Of a stretch of DNA of 64,000 nucleotides, positions 11,037 through 22,905 are shown one piece after another. The DNA is taken from positions 46,340,110 through 46,404,109 of the forward strand of contig CM077647.1 in the NCBI GenBank assembly GCA_039707465.1. Direction: 5' to 3'. Made by a program: the position numbers and the translations under genes. The DNA comes from Rhabdophis nuchalis. Taxonomy: Eukaryota; Chordata; Lepidosauria; Squamata; Natricidae. The notes beneath the pieces were generated by a model that was not told the DNA's origin, made no database searches, and saw nothing but the letters and a program-made list of their open reading frames with translations. The stretch's first letter is position 1. The number at the start of each line of letters is the position of its first letter.

Positions 11037-13660
11037 GATCAATGGACTCAAATTATTTTGGTGAAGAGCATGGAATCCTCAATATATACTTTTATTTTCC
11101 AAATAAATATATTTTTCAAAGTACAGAAAAATATTTTGTTTTGGAGAAATTTTATTCAGTGTTGTGTACACAATGATCATTTCATCCATTTTTCTTCCAC
11201 AAAAAACTACCAAATACTCTTAGTAGCTGAGCGATCCAAAGTTATCTAGTGAGCATCTGGGACTAAGGATGGATTTGAAATTGTGACTCCATGATGCCAG
11301 TCCTGTACCCTAACTATCCTATTACAGAAGATGGTTATCTATGGTATTTCTAATATTCTTTAAATAAATGATTCATTCACTCTTCTTTTGTTAGGTCAAA
11401 GACAGGCAGTGATAGAACTTGAGGGGAAAACATCCAAGCAGGTTGTTCTGACAGAGAAAATATATCAGAACAAGAAATGGTATGAATGTGTAATTCTCTA
11501 TCTAGGGAAAATATTTTAGCATTCCTTTATTTCTATCTTTCTGCAGATAAAGATTGGACAGTCATGATCCACATGTCACATGTGAAATATGGCACCATTC
11601 TTGAAATCCATATGACAAAGATCACATTACTAAACTTGGCAAAACCCCAATTTTTTGGCACTACAATTTTTATTTATGCAACCAAAATAGGTATGTTAAT
11701 CTAAAGTGTAACAACACAATAACAATAAAAGAAGATGGGCTAAATATTTCAGCCCCTCCCATCAGTGACATGAACAAATATCTTACATAGAAAAGCTTAC
11801 AAAATATAAATTAAAGTAGAGATATTGCTTTGCTAAGTTATCTTTGAGAAGGAAAAGACACTTGATGCTGACACTTGATCATATGTACCACTTATAAATT
11901 AGGGACTGCATACACACAGCCTGCCTTTTTCTGCATCCCCTTTAAATGTAGTAATATAGGAAGAATCCCCCCAGGGTGCTTAGATGGGGATAGCCAATGT
12001 AACCAAACCTTTGTTCTTAGCTTGATATGTACATGGACCCTGATGGTTGAAAGTGGCTTAAATGTTGCATTTCACTATTTAAATGGAGATGTTTGGTTAA
12101 CATAATTTTTCTAGTGACCCTTTTTCCTGCTTAAAATAAAAGAATTCGCAACATGGGCTTAACTAGATTGTAACTGGGGTCAGTATGTCATGAGAACACT
12201 TAAACTAATTTAGAGTCACTACCATCATACAGAGGTCAGGCCTATTCCCTCTACATTATTATCACTTTGCACATATCCCCTTAGTAATGGGCCCAGGGAT
12301 TAAAAGTAAAGCAACCAAAGAGAGAACAAAGTCTGTCTAGAACTTCATCTCTGTCACAAAAGTCTGAAAATTAAATCTTTAAGTTACCAGTTTATACAAC
12401 AAGACTGATTAGGAAGGATTGCTGTAGACTCAGAACTATTTGAAATGAAAAATGATTACTTATGATTATTTGGCCAATTCAACTAACTCAGTGTTTTTGT
12501 CGTATGAGATATTAATCTCCCATGACAGAGAAGTTAGCTTGGTTACTTCATTCTTAACTACTTTCTTGGTTTACACATTATAGAGTACTGTGTCACAAAA
12601 TAGCTAAATAGATTAATGAAATTCAAATTACAAAAAACCCAACGAATTTTACAAAAGAACAACATTTAGCATGAGGGGGAGGGGGGCACGCAGCTGCTAA
12701 CACTTTTATTCAGTCATCTTAAAATACTATGCAAATAGAGTTGAAGGAGGCAGAGGTAGGTGCTTGGCGAGTTAAAAGACATCAGCTGAAAATTGTTGTG
12801 TATAATTTAGCCAATAGTCTTCCTCAGAGCCAAATAAATTATAAAGCCTTATATTCCTTACAAATGGTTTTGAGAAAGGGTAGTCAAGGACAAGTTATTA
12901 TATGTCTTTTCTAGTCCTGTTAGATTGGAGCAACATATCAGTGGAACCAAACAAGCAACCTGGCCTATGAGTTATCCTTTATAACAAAAAGCAAGGATTT
13001 GTGAGGAATGCAAAATGTGGCACTAGTAATGTATCCCAACAAAGAATGGGCAATTGAGACAACATATATCCTTGAAATAGATAAAATCATATGCAATATA
13101 TGTGCCTTTCTCTTCTTAATCATAATTGCTGCTAAATGCATGTTTCCTTCACAGACACATAACTCACTGCAGCCTTAACTTGGGCATGTCAGCACTTAAT
13201 ATTTCCCACTAACGTTACATCTGGAGATATTCAGATATTAACCACAAAACTGAGGGCAACCCTTAATCATTTGGCAAGTACTTGAAGGAAGAAAGGTAAT
13301 ATATCATTCCCCCCCCCCTTTATAGATGCATTCCAGCAATATAACAATGTCACTCTTCAATAGTTGGTTGTAATTCTGAAAGTCTGTAACCAGCAAAGAG
13401 AATAGGTGGTATCTTTCTTTAACTAGGACATTCACATGAGCCTGGCATATGTGCATGGTTATATGTGCATAATGCATGCTTCTAGATTTACAGGCTGTCA
13501 CCAGTATTACATTTGTACTGCAACACTGATAGATCTTCAGTGGTAATTTTTTTAAACATACCAGCTTTTATATTATTCAATTGGCTAAAAACATTTCCAT
13601 TTTCTGTTCAGCTCTCCCATACTCTGGAGATCTGCAGTCAGTTAAGTACAGATAGTATAA
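11037..13660. other. AT-rich non-coding stretch
   Basis: No gene, RNA gene or clear transposon is visible. A C run lies at about 13310-13318. Confidence 0.4.
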
Positions 13661-14028
13661 TTGTAGTCCTTGACTTACAACCACAATTGAGTCTGGAATT
13701 ACAGTAATAAGTCATGCCAGTTGTTAAATTAGTCATGTCACTGACCCAATTTTATAATATTTGCAGTTGACATTAAGTGAATCTGTGGACATTAGCCACA
13801 AGGGCCAAGATGTACCAAGATGCAGCAAAAAGCAACCCTATATTACTATAGGATACTGCAAAGAATTGCAAAAGCAGGTCAATTGCTGAGTGCCCAAAGT
13901 GCAGCTAGGTAAATGGCAGGACAATTGATGGTTAGAACTTTAAATCTTTATTGTAAGTACCTTTTTTGGACTCCATCGTAACTTTGAACAATCTCTAAGT
14001 GACTAAGTTATAAGTTGAGGACTATCTT
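13661..14028 (+). mobile_element. TIR MITE, family C (TAGTCCTTGACTTACAAC ends), copy 1
   Basis: The left end is TAGTCCTTGACTTACAACC and the right end GTTATAAGTTGAGGACTA, which are inverted repeats. The interior has GTTAAGTGAATC-like motifs shared with the copies at 37.8 and 59.8 kb. It has no coding capacity; I do not assign the superfamily. Confidence 0.75.
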
Positions 14029-15179
14029 TAATACCAAGCTAAGTACCCTTCTATGCTCTTTCTATGTTTCTAATCAATGAACTGTTCTTTTATATTTGAT
14101 TCTTTATCTTAATCTGAAGGTTCTGCCAAGTAATTGCTGTCTTCTGATTGCTGTCTTAGATCTCAGACTCTGATTTGCTGCCTGCCTGCTGTTTTCTGTG
14201 TCCCTTTTGAACTATGAAACAAGTGGCTGCTGTGATAGATTGTGAACTCTGCTGTGATCTATTGTGAATAGATTGTGAGCTTGTTTGAGATCTCCTGCAT
14301 CCTTTGGTGTATAGCCAGTGAAATGATCCCTTTTATGAGGATATTAAGCTAAAAGAAAAGGCATCATGAGTGATAAGGAAATCTATTTCTCTTCTGCTGA
14401 GCCTTAATGTTCAGATTTTCAGCTTTCATTTAAAAATGAAGTCTCTTGTTCTTCCAAAGCCAAGAAATAAAATATAGAATCACTATTTTGCCTATTTTAT
14501 TAGAAAGGAGGTCTCCTGTATTTAACAGTAATAAAAACCAGCACCAATGACAATTGCTGCCTTGATTAGAGATCTAGCAGATAAATTTGTACAATGTATT
14601 ATGTTTGGTTAATGTTGGGTTGTTTTTTATTTCATAGAATGTGCTTTGAAATTAAACCCATCTAATCTGAATATTCAAGAAAGCTTTCAAAATATCACAA
14701 AAATGTCAACTCATGTGCTATTGTTAATTTATGAAAAAAATATAATATTGCTAATAAAATTATCCAATACTTGGAATAGAAGTAACCCATGTTGCTGTAC
14801 AAATCTTGGTAGAAAGATCAGTTTTTTTGTGATTAATACTAAGGTATTGATCTCTCAAAGCCTTCAGAAATCAAGAATGCAGTATATTTTCATATAGTTG
14901 TACTGTATTTCATTTATAGACTATGTTACTAAAATAAAGCACATTCATAGGAAAAGTGGACAAATGTGTTGTATATGCAGATTATAGTTTTCTACGACAT
15001 TGCTGATCTCCTCTTGCTTTCCTGAAATAACCTGCAGATATCTGATAATATACCTTTTGACAACTGATGCACCATTTAACAGTGGCAGAATGATATATCT
15101 GGCAGGGCAAGAAACCCATGAATTAAATATAAGGTATTATAAGATGCAAAGGAAAGAAAATGATTGGGCCTACCTGACT
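14029..15179. other. AT-rich non-coding stretch
   Basis: No gene recognised. A degenerate CTGTGATAGATTGTGA-like direct repeat occurs near 14231-14280. Confidence 0.4.
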
Positions 15180-16490
15180 TGAAACTATATTTTGCAGCTG
15201 GCCATTTCATTTGGGTGGAAGAGTACATACTTATGAGAAACAGAAAGCTATTGAGTTAGTAAGAACACAACCTGAGATTTGAGTGGCATGGATATTTGTG
15301 ATGTGATAAAGTCAAGGTTAATGTGGATTTTAAAAATAATTATGTTTAGATATGCCACATTTAGAATATGAAATAGATTCAAACCCAGGTTATACCCCAA
15401 ACCATCTCTGTGGTCCCAGCACAAGAAACATTTTACAGATGAGAAGTAAACAAACATAAATGGCCAACTTATAATGAGATATTAGAATTTCGCCAGAGGA
15501 TATAAAATAAAATTAAGTGAATAATTTGTTGCAAAAGGATATAGTTGTCAATGGTTTTCTTACTTATAGTTATTAGAAACAGTTAAAGGAGATAAAATAG
15601 TATATGGTTCTGAACATTGTAGGACTAAATTTTAAATAGTATTGTATACAAATAATGAACATATTATTGCTAAAATGTATATTGAAATTAAGAAGAACAA
15701 GGGAAACAATGTGGGCTAAAAGATATGCTATATAATGAAACAACGGGAAAATATGTAGTTGAAAGAATTGAAATTTTCACTATTATAATCTGAAATGATT
15801 TTTTTTTTAATTGATGTATTTTTGGTACATTTTTCTGGAAAATTATGTAAGGCACTTATGATACATTGAAAATGTGAACAAGTAGGGATATTTTATATGT
15901 TTGGTGAACATGTTAAAAAAAATTGGATTCAAAGAAACACATTGATTCAGGATATTTTAAAGATGGATAAACAGTTGGGACAATAGGTTTTTGTTTTGTA
16001 ACTGATGAAAAACAGTTGGAAAAAAGGTATGGAATTCTGTTTTTGTACATGGTAACTACAGTGAGATTATTGTATGCAAAAAGGTGGAAAAATTCAAAGT
16101 ACCCACAATAGAGGAATATTCAGTGAAGTTAACAAAATTTGCTAAGAGGTCTAAATTTATTTCTTTGATCAGAGAAAAGACAATTATCTATGTTTATTGC
16201 AGGCTGGAAACACCTTATAGATTTTTTGTGTAAAGCAGAAAAATAGAACTTATGATTTATGGTTTTGATGATTCCACAGAGTAAACTATAGAAACACCAA
16301 CATTATGTAACCACAGAGGAATTTATAATTCTTTTATAACTCTTTAATTGTAATTTTATTTATAATTGCTGTAAGGAAGTTCAAAAGCTACTGTTTTCTT
16401 TTTAGCTTTCTCTTTATTTATTTTTTCCTTTTTCTTTATATTAACTTGCATATGTTATTAGATATCTATGCATTAGATTTAGAGGAATAG
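15180..16490 (+). pseudogene. Decayed L1 LINE, ORF2 C-terminal region
   Basis: In shifting frames the plus strand encodes fragments resembling the C-terminal part of squamate L1 ORF2. Around 16060-16190 it reads VRLLYAKRWKNS, then PTIEEY, then SLIREKT, matching the family's terminal block. Around 15260-15340 it reads HNLRFEWHGYL and DKVKVNVDFKNNYV. Many stops and frameshifts make it non-functional. No reverse-transcriptase core was located, so the copy is 5' truncated or too decayed upstream. The poly-pyrimidine stretch near 16390-16440 could be its 3' UTR. The match is from memory of the family. Confidence 0.6.
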
Positions 16491-17294
16491 TATGAATGAA
16501 GAAGTAGATGATAAGTTCTACATGGAGCAGGTCACAACTTCATTCTTTTTGATAAGGAGGCTGAACTGAGTAGGATTTCTAAATCCTTAATGATTGGCTA
16601 GCAGTCAGTGTAGATAATATTCTGTTAGGTGGGTAAGTGCTTTGATTTGCTGTAAATTAAATGTCACTGCTGTGAACCAATCATTAACTACATACTTAAA
16701 AATAATTGTCTTGTTGGTCCCAGTTTATAACTGTATTCAAAACTATTGACCAAATGGCACATGACTCCATGATTTTGAGATGTGCTTGGACTGCTTTGCT
16801 AAAGCCATACAGTTCATGTGATCCTTATATTCACATATACTCAGAGAATATGCTAGCAAAATAATGTCTTTGGCAGCTTGAAGAAATCTGAGAAATTTAT
16901 TGTCTTTTTACATACCCTTCCCCTCCTCTAGGATAAACAGTAGGTGAAATATTGCAATTGAGCTATTTTGGTAGGTGTGCAGTTGGGCTGTCATATTATT
17001 CTTTTTATTCAGATTGTAAAGCATGATTGTCTGTAGCCCAAGCTGGCTGTTTTCAGTCTCCATTTCTTTAATCTTTGCCAATTTTAAAAATAACAAGAGT
17101 TCCATCATGTGATTTCTTTAAAATAATTCCCAGAAATTATTTATTGAGCTTGGCCTGATTACAGAGGAGGGAAGAGATGTGTGCCAATATCTCCATTACA
17201 GGTTTTCCCGTCTCCAAAATATTTTAGACTAAAATAGAGTTCATAAAAGTGGCCTCCTTAGGAAAAAAACCCCTATTATTTGGGCAATAAGTAG
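16491..17294. other. Non-coding stretch
   Basis: No gene or clear repeat seen. Confidence 0.35.
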
Positions 17295-17462
17295 CTTGCA
17301 GGATCCAATCTGGGACGGTCACCGGGATCAGAGGTTTTGTATTCCAAGCTTTTGAATTCATGCTGGAGATGAGTTCCCTGAAGATGGGTTCCAGGATGAG
17401 TCCAAAAGCTCAGAATACAAAACCTCTGATCCCGGTAACCGACCCAAATTGGATCCTGCAAG
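17295..17462. mobile_element. Head-to-head pair of Penelope-like tails (inverted repeat)
   Basis: Arms 17295-17354 and 17403-17462 are 60 bp each. They are inverted and differ at five positions, with a 48-bp centre. Each arm reads outward as AAAAGCT..GAATACAAAACCTC and then TTGGATCCTGCAAG. The right unit begins with a hammerhead-like core (17378-17408). I recall such tails from squamate Penelope-like or related retroelements. The family label is inference; the inverted structure is direct observation. Confidence 0.6.
17378..17409 (+). ncRNA. Hammerhead-ribozyme-like relic
   Basis: CTGAAGA (17378-17384) fits the CUGANGA core. A 7-bp stem follows, TGGGTTC with GAGTCCA including two G-U pairs, around a 6-nt loop. 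Where GAAA is expected the sequence has AAAA. Helices I and III and a cleavage site were not established, so this is a probable inactive relic. Confidence 0.35.
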
Positions 17463-17477
17463 ACACTTGTGCTCATG

Positions 17478-17560
17478 GTGGGACTAGAGTCATTAGAACT
17501 TATGGTCTCATGATTTTTAGTCTAGTTCCTTAACCACTAGATAAAGCTGCTTGTCTAATA
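17478..17560 (-). repeat. tRNA-derived SINE head, reverse, fragment
   Basis: On the minus strand GGTTAAGGAACTAGA and a B-box-like segment resemble the tRNA head of the SINE family seen at 22.8 and 47.8 kb. Only the 5' part is present. Confidence 0.45.
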
Positions 17561-18134
17561 CAATTATAAAATCATTTCAACTATGTTGATGGTAGCGGGG
17601 AACTTTTAGACAACTTTATTCAACAAGCATGCTAATTGCAAGAAAATCACATTTCATGAGACTCAGATTGAAAATCTATTGTATTTACAAATGTGCAATT
17701 TTCTATCAAAAGAACAAGTCTGCATATGTGTCACTGGAAGCTCTTAACACTTAAGGACACTTCTTCCTTTCTAAATATAATTTCTGCTAAAAATGAAAGT
17801 TTTCCTAGCTTTGCTTTTTCCTCTAGTGGCAATCCAAAACAATAGACTATAAAGAAGATGTTGTCTTGTGAACTAGGACTCTGCCTTTTAATTTCCATTA
17901 TGTAGTGACAACATCATCAAAAGAGAGAAGATTGCTCTGTCATCCTAGATTATTCTCTTCCAACCTCATGGATCCATAATATTCCTAATACCTCAGCAGT
18001 CTTTTCCATTAGTTGAAATCTTATTTTACTACTGAGCATAATGAATTCGGGGGCATTGTCAAGTCCCCCCCCCCCGATACAGTAATGTTTTCTCCAAATA
18101 AGAGTTACTAAGGTTACTAAGTTACATTAGAGGG
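17561..18134. other. AT-rich non-coding stretch
   Basis: No gene recognised. A C run lies at about 18066-18075. Confidence 0.35.
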
Positions 18135-18141
18135 CATTTCA

Positions 18142-21100
18142 ATCCAGAGGCTCGTGGGGAGGGGCAGGGCCGAGGGGAGACCATCCTCCCGGTTGTTGGC
18201 ACGCAGCCGTTGGTTACGAACGGTCGAGTGCCACAACCCCCGCAGGCTAGGTGGTCAGGGAATACAGAGCCTGGGCCTGCGGCTGATGTTTTGCAACGCC
18301 AGGTCCGTGGTCAACAAAGCCCCCCTCGTTCATGACCTTGTGTCAGAGGGGGAGCCGGACCTGGTAGGAATTGCGGAAACCTGGTTGGGCCACGAGGGAG
18401 GACTTCCCCTCGTTGAAATGTGCCCACCAGGCTACCGCGCTTTTCATCAGCCCCGGGTCCAAGGTAGGGGTGGTGGGGTAGCGGTCATTATCAAGGAAGG
18501 TCTTGAGCCAAGAGAGACCATTGTGCCACAGACTACCGGTTGCGAGTCCCTCTGCGTGAAGTGGGGCCTAGGGAGGCAGTTGGGCTTGCTGGTTATATAC
18601 CTGGCTCCTCGCTATGTAGCAGCAGCCCTGCCCGAGCTCCTGGAGGTGATCGCTACGGTGGCAGTGGAGACCCCCAGACTTATAGTCATGGGGGACTTTA
18701 ATCTGCCATCGTTGGGCGAATCATCCGAGGTAGCTCGGGAGTTCATGGCTTCCATGACGGCCATGGACCTGACCCAACTAATTCAAGGCCCCACCCACGA
18801 GGGTGGACACACACCGGACCTCATTTTTGTCTCAGGCCAATGGAAGAGTGATCTGGCTATAGGGGACATAGTCATCACACCCTTGTCATGGTCAGACCAC
18901 TCACTTCTCCGGCTCGACTTTCCGACCGCTACTCCCCTCCGCGAGGAGGCGGTACCAGAACCACCTATCTGGTTCCGCCCCAGGCGCCTGATGGACCCGG
19001 ATGGGTTCCAGATGGCGCTTGGGCCACTTCCTGTACCCCTGACCCGCGCCCCGATGGAGGACCTCGTGGCCGCATGGAATATTGCGACCACGGGAGCCTT
19101 GTATCGGGTCGCACACTTGCGGCCTCTCTTGCGGCGCCGAGCCGCCCCGGCTCCTTGGTTTACCGAGGAGCTGAGGGTGATGAAACGCCGCAAGAGATGC
19201 CTAGAGGGAAGATGGAGGGCTACCCGCTCTGAATCTGACCGGACACAGGTAAGAGCCCATTTACGGACTTACATTGTGGCGCTGAGAGTGGCCAAACGCC
19301 ATCATTGCGCTACTCTCATAGCATCCGCAGAAAACCGCCCTGCCGCCCTGTTTAGGGTGAACCGTTTCCTCCTTCAACAGAGGGTGCGGGAAGCCCCGCT
19401 ACAGGGTAGAGCAGAGGAATTTGTGACTTTTCTGCAGGACAAAACCGCTCAGATACAGAACGAGTTAGCCCCCATTCATGGTCCAGTGGGGTGCCACGAG
19501 GCTGATCTTGTTTGGGAGGAATTTGACTCCGTTGCTTCCGAGGATATGGACAGGCTACGTGGGCGACTGCGAGCCACCACATGTTTATTGGACCCGTGTC
19601 CCTCCTGGCTTGTACTGGCAACCTGGGAGGTGACACGAGGCTGGCTCCAAGAGGTTGTCAACGCTTCTTTAAGTGAGGGTTCCTTGCCTGCTTCCCTAAA
19701 AGAGGCTATGGTGAGGCCCCTCCTTAAGAAGCCCTCTTTGGATCCAGCTCTTTTAACCAACTATCGTCCCGTCTCCAACCTTCCCTTTTTGGCGAAGGTT
19801 GTTGAGAGTGTGGTGGCACAACAGTTTCCCCGACACCTGGAGGAAGTTGATTATCTAGACCCGCGCCAGTCCGGCTTTCGGCCCGGGCATAGCACCGAGA
19901 CGGCATTGGTCGCGTTGGTAGATGATCTCTAGAGGGCCAGAGATGGGGGTTGTTCCTCCATCCTGGTCCTATTAGACCTCTCGGCGGCTTTCGATACCAT
20001 CGACCATGGTATCCTATTGCATCGGCTGGGGGGGTTGGGGGTGGGAGGCACCGTTTTATGGTGGTTCTCCTCCTACCTCTCTGGCCGATCGCAATTTGTG
20101 TTGGCAGGAGAGCAGAGGTCGACCCCGAGACCCCTCACATGTGGGGTGCCTCAGGGGTCGGTCCTCTCGCCTCTCCTGTTTAATGCATACATGAAGCTGC
20201 TGGGTGAGATCATCCGTGGTTTTGGGGTAGAGTACCATCTTTACGCTGATGATACTCAGCTGTATATATCTACCCCAAACCACCCCAACGATGCCGTAGC
20301 GGTGATGTGCCAGTGCCTGGAAGCCGTGCGGATCTGGATGGGAAGTAACGGACTCAGGCTCAACCCGACCAAGACCGAGTGGCTGTGGTTTCCGGCTGCC
20401 CGATTCAACCAGCTCTCTCCAACGCTGGCCATAGGGGGCGAACATCTTGCCCCTGTGGATGGGGCGTGCAATTTGGGTGTCCTCCTGGATACCCGGCTGT
20501 CTATGGAAGAGCAAGTGACAGCCGTGGCCAGGAGGACGTTTTACCAGGTTCGCCTGGTCCACCAATTGCGCCCCCTATTGGATCGGGACGCCCCTTCGCA
20601 CAGTCACTCATGCCCTCGTGACATCCCGACTGGACTATTGTAACTCTCTCTACATGGGGCTCCCCTTGAGGTGCACCCGGAGGCTTCAGTTAGTTCAGAA
20701 TGCAGCCGCGCCAGCAATCATGGGAACCACTAGGTTTACCCACATTACACTGCTCTTGCGCGAGCTGCACTGGCTGCCTGTCGTCTTCCGGGTGCACTTC
20801 AAGGTGTTAATTATCATCTTTAAAGCGCTCCATGGCTCGGGACCTAGCTACCTGTGGGATCGGATCCTGCCTCACACATCCTCACGGCCGATTCGCTCCC
20901 ACAGAGAGGGACTTCTCCGGGTGCCGTCCACTAGACTTTGTCAGCGGGCGACGCCCAGGGGAAGAGCTCTCTCTGTGGCGGGCCCGGCCCTCTGGAACGA
21001 CCTTCCCCCCGATATTAGAACGACCACGGACCTCCGCTCCTTCCGCTTGAAATTGAAGACCCATCTTTTCCGCCTGGCCGGCCTAGGGTAGTCTCTCTCT

Positions 21101-21304
21101 CTATGGTTTTTTAAATGTATATCTATATTTAGTAGGGATTTTTAGTTAATGGGATTTTAGCACAGGAATTAATTTAATGTGTTTTAAATTGGTATGTATT
21201 TTGTATATTTATTGTTTTTATTCTCCCTGTGCACCGCCCCGAGTCCCTGTGGGGAGAGGGAGCGGTTAATAAATTCAACTATTATTATTATTATAATTCT
21301 CTGC
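18142..21304 (+). mobile_element. L2/CR1-group LINE, best-preserved copy
   Basis: This 3.2-kb insertion contains most of ORF2, a short 3' UTR and the family's terminal hairpin (CACCGCCCCGAGTCCC then GGAGCGGTT, about 21231-21268) followed by an ATT-rich tail. CATTTCA occurs just before it (18135-18141) and just after (21305-21311), a possible 7-bp target duplication that could be chance. No ORF1 is visible, so the copy is probably 5' truncated. Other copies lie at 27.0, 37.1, 40.4, 54.4 and 60.0 kb. Confidence 0.9.
18154..21091 (+). pseudogene. L2 LINE ORF2: AP-like endonuclease plus reverse transcriptase
   Basis: The frame opens at 18154 and runs 592 codons. The endonuclease shows N48 (CNARS), E75 (AETW), D181/N183 (MGDFN), D222 (TPDLIF) and SDH at 247-249, so its catalytic set is complete. 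The RT has NYRPVSNLPFL, SGFRPGHSTE, LDLSAAFDTIDH, GVPQGSVLSPLLF and YADD at 20242-20253. A TAG at 19930 replaces the Trp of DDLWRA, and the same frame then continues to about 20590. There an extra base shifts it into the frame ending at 21091 ([15 protein letters not shown]). Two lesions thus disable an otherwise well-kept polyprotein. The ATG at 18154 is only the first in frame, and the true start is unknown. Confidence 0.9.
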
Positions 21305-21311
21305 CATTTCA

Positions 21312-22041
21312 TTTGTGGAAGAAAGTAGTATCCCTTTTATACTCTGCAGATGATAGACAGTTAACTACTACTTCTTTGAAGAGAATGGGAACATGGGGTT
21401 TCTGACTAGATGGTTTCACAATCACTCCAATGCCATAAGCACCTACTGAGCAAGGTAGTGAGGTGGCTAAGATTACTTTAGGTGGACAAAAAAGCTGCAA
21501 CCCCAAAGGGTTCGGCATTGTCTGTTTCTGAAGCACCATCTGAGGATTTAAATGAGTGGAGGCTAAAATAATCTCATGCATTTTTCTCCCTGCCAGTTCC
21601 CACCTATTGGATAAAAAAGAATTTATTTTTGGAAGTGAAAGAAAGAGTACTGCAGGGAAATTCCCATTGCTGGAGTGTGGTGTGTATGTGCAAATGTCCT
21701 CTTTTTCATTATGCATCCTTGTAGTTGTTGGAAGTTTTCCTAGCTTCCCGTTTAAATTATATTCCAAGAGGCAATATCATGAAGGAACTCTGTTCAACTT
21801 TCTCAATGGCAATCCTACTCTCATAACTAAGGACAATTCCTGTCTTCGATATTTTTTCTTTCTGTTAGAGAAACATGGAGAAATAATTTACTTAATTCAC
21901 CACCACCACCACTATTTTGGTAGAGAATTTGGAAAGAACTTGTGCTAGGTAAAAGTGATTGATTTTGAATGATTGTTCCTCTGAGCTGTCCAGTATACTA
22001 TGTGACAATTGAATTGGTACCTTGGACTCAGATTTTATTTA
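21312..22041. other. Non-coding stretch
   Basis: Contains overlapping chance frames (about 150 codons minus at 21309-21767, 130 plus at 21556-21948) with no domain I recognise. Otherwise featureless. Confidence 0.35.
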
Positions 22042-22049
22042 GTCTAGAC

Positions 22050-22528
22050 CAGTGATGGCTAACCTTTTTGTTATTGGGTGCTAAAAACGTGAGGGTCCAT
22101 GCACGATGGTGTGTGTGTGTGCCGGCAAAGTGATCCCCCCCATGCACATGCACACACAAACCACCTCCCTCATGTTCCCCCCCCCCCATGCACGCCACAC
22201 TACTCGCCTCCAAGCTGAGCTTAGTATTTCCTCTGCAGGGCTGGGGGAAGCAGTTTATGCTCTCCACACGCTCCAGGAAAGCCTCTGGAGCTTGGAGAGG
22301 GTGAAAAGTGGTCCCAATGTGGTCCCTTGGTCCCGGTTTTTACCTTCCTCAGGGTCCGGTGGCTTTCTTGAAGCCTGTGGAGGGTGAAAACGGCCTCCCC
22401 CGGCCCTCTGGAAGACCAAAAAGCAGCTGGCCAGTGTTGGCATGTGCGCTGGATCTGATGGCTCGCGTGCCGACAGATACAGCTCCTTGTGCCACCTGTG
22501 GCATGCGTGCCATAGTTCACCATCACAG
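22050..22528 (-). mobile_element. hAT-like MITE, family A, copy 3 (reverse)
   Basis: It starts CAGTGATGGCTAACC and ends GTTCACCATCACAG, the family A ends in opposite orientation to copies 1 and 2. It is flanked by a perfect 8-bp duplication GTCTAGAC (22042-22049 and 22529-22536). GC-rich interior, no transposase. Confidence 0.9.
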
Positions 22529-22782
22529 GTCTAGACAAACTGTTGAGCTGCCGCCATCTCCTGGAACAAAATAAAAGCTATGCGTCTCATTCATGTGTTC
22601 TATACACTTCTCTAATTTTTGTAAAACAAAAATACTTTATTTATTTATTATCTTGTTTTGAACCTGTGTCCAAAATTGTGTAAACTGCTGTAAAGCGCTG
22701 CGGGTTGGTATACCAGTCTATTCCTATTGCTGTTGCTATTTAGCCCAATAATATTCACTTTACTGACCTGAGACAACTGGAG

Positions 22783-22905
22783 CCAGTTTGCTGCAGTGGT
22801 TAAGATGCAGCCTAGTAACTAGGAGAACTTGAGTTCCAGGCTTGCCTTAGGAATGGAAGCCAAATGGGTGACTTCACATTACTATATAATCCTGGCTTCA
22901 ACATC
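22783..22905 (+). repeat. tRNA-derived SINE, 5' part
   Basis: The head GCAGTGGTTAAGATGCAG and GAGTTCCAGGCTTG resemble tRNA A- and B-box regions. The body AATGGAAGCCAAATGGGTGAC matches the SINE at 47.8 kb. Confidence 0.6.

Noticed and set aside
10803..11064. Poly-Leu and poly-Arg open frames
   Set aside because: They are translations of the GGA/GAA microsatellite.
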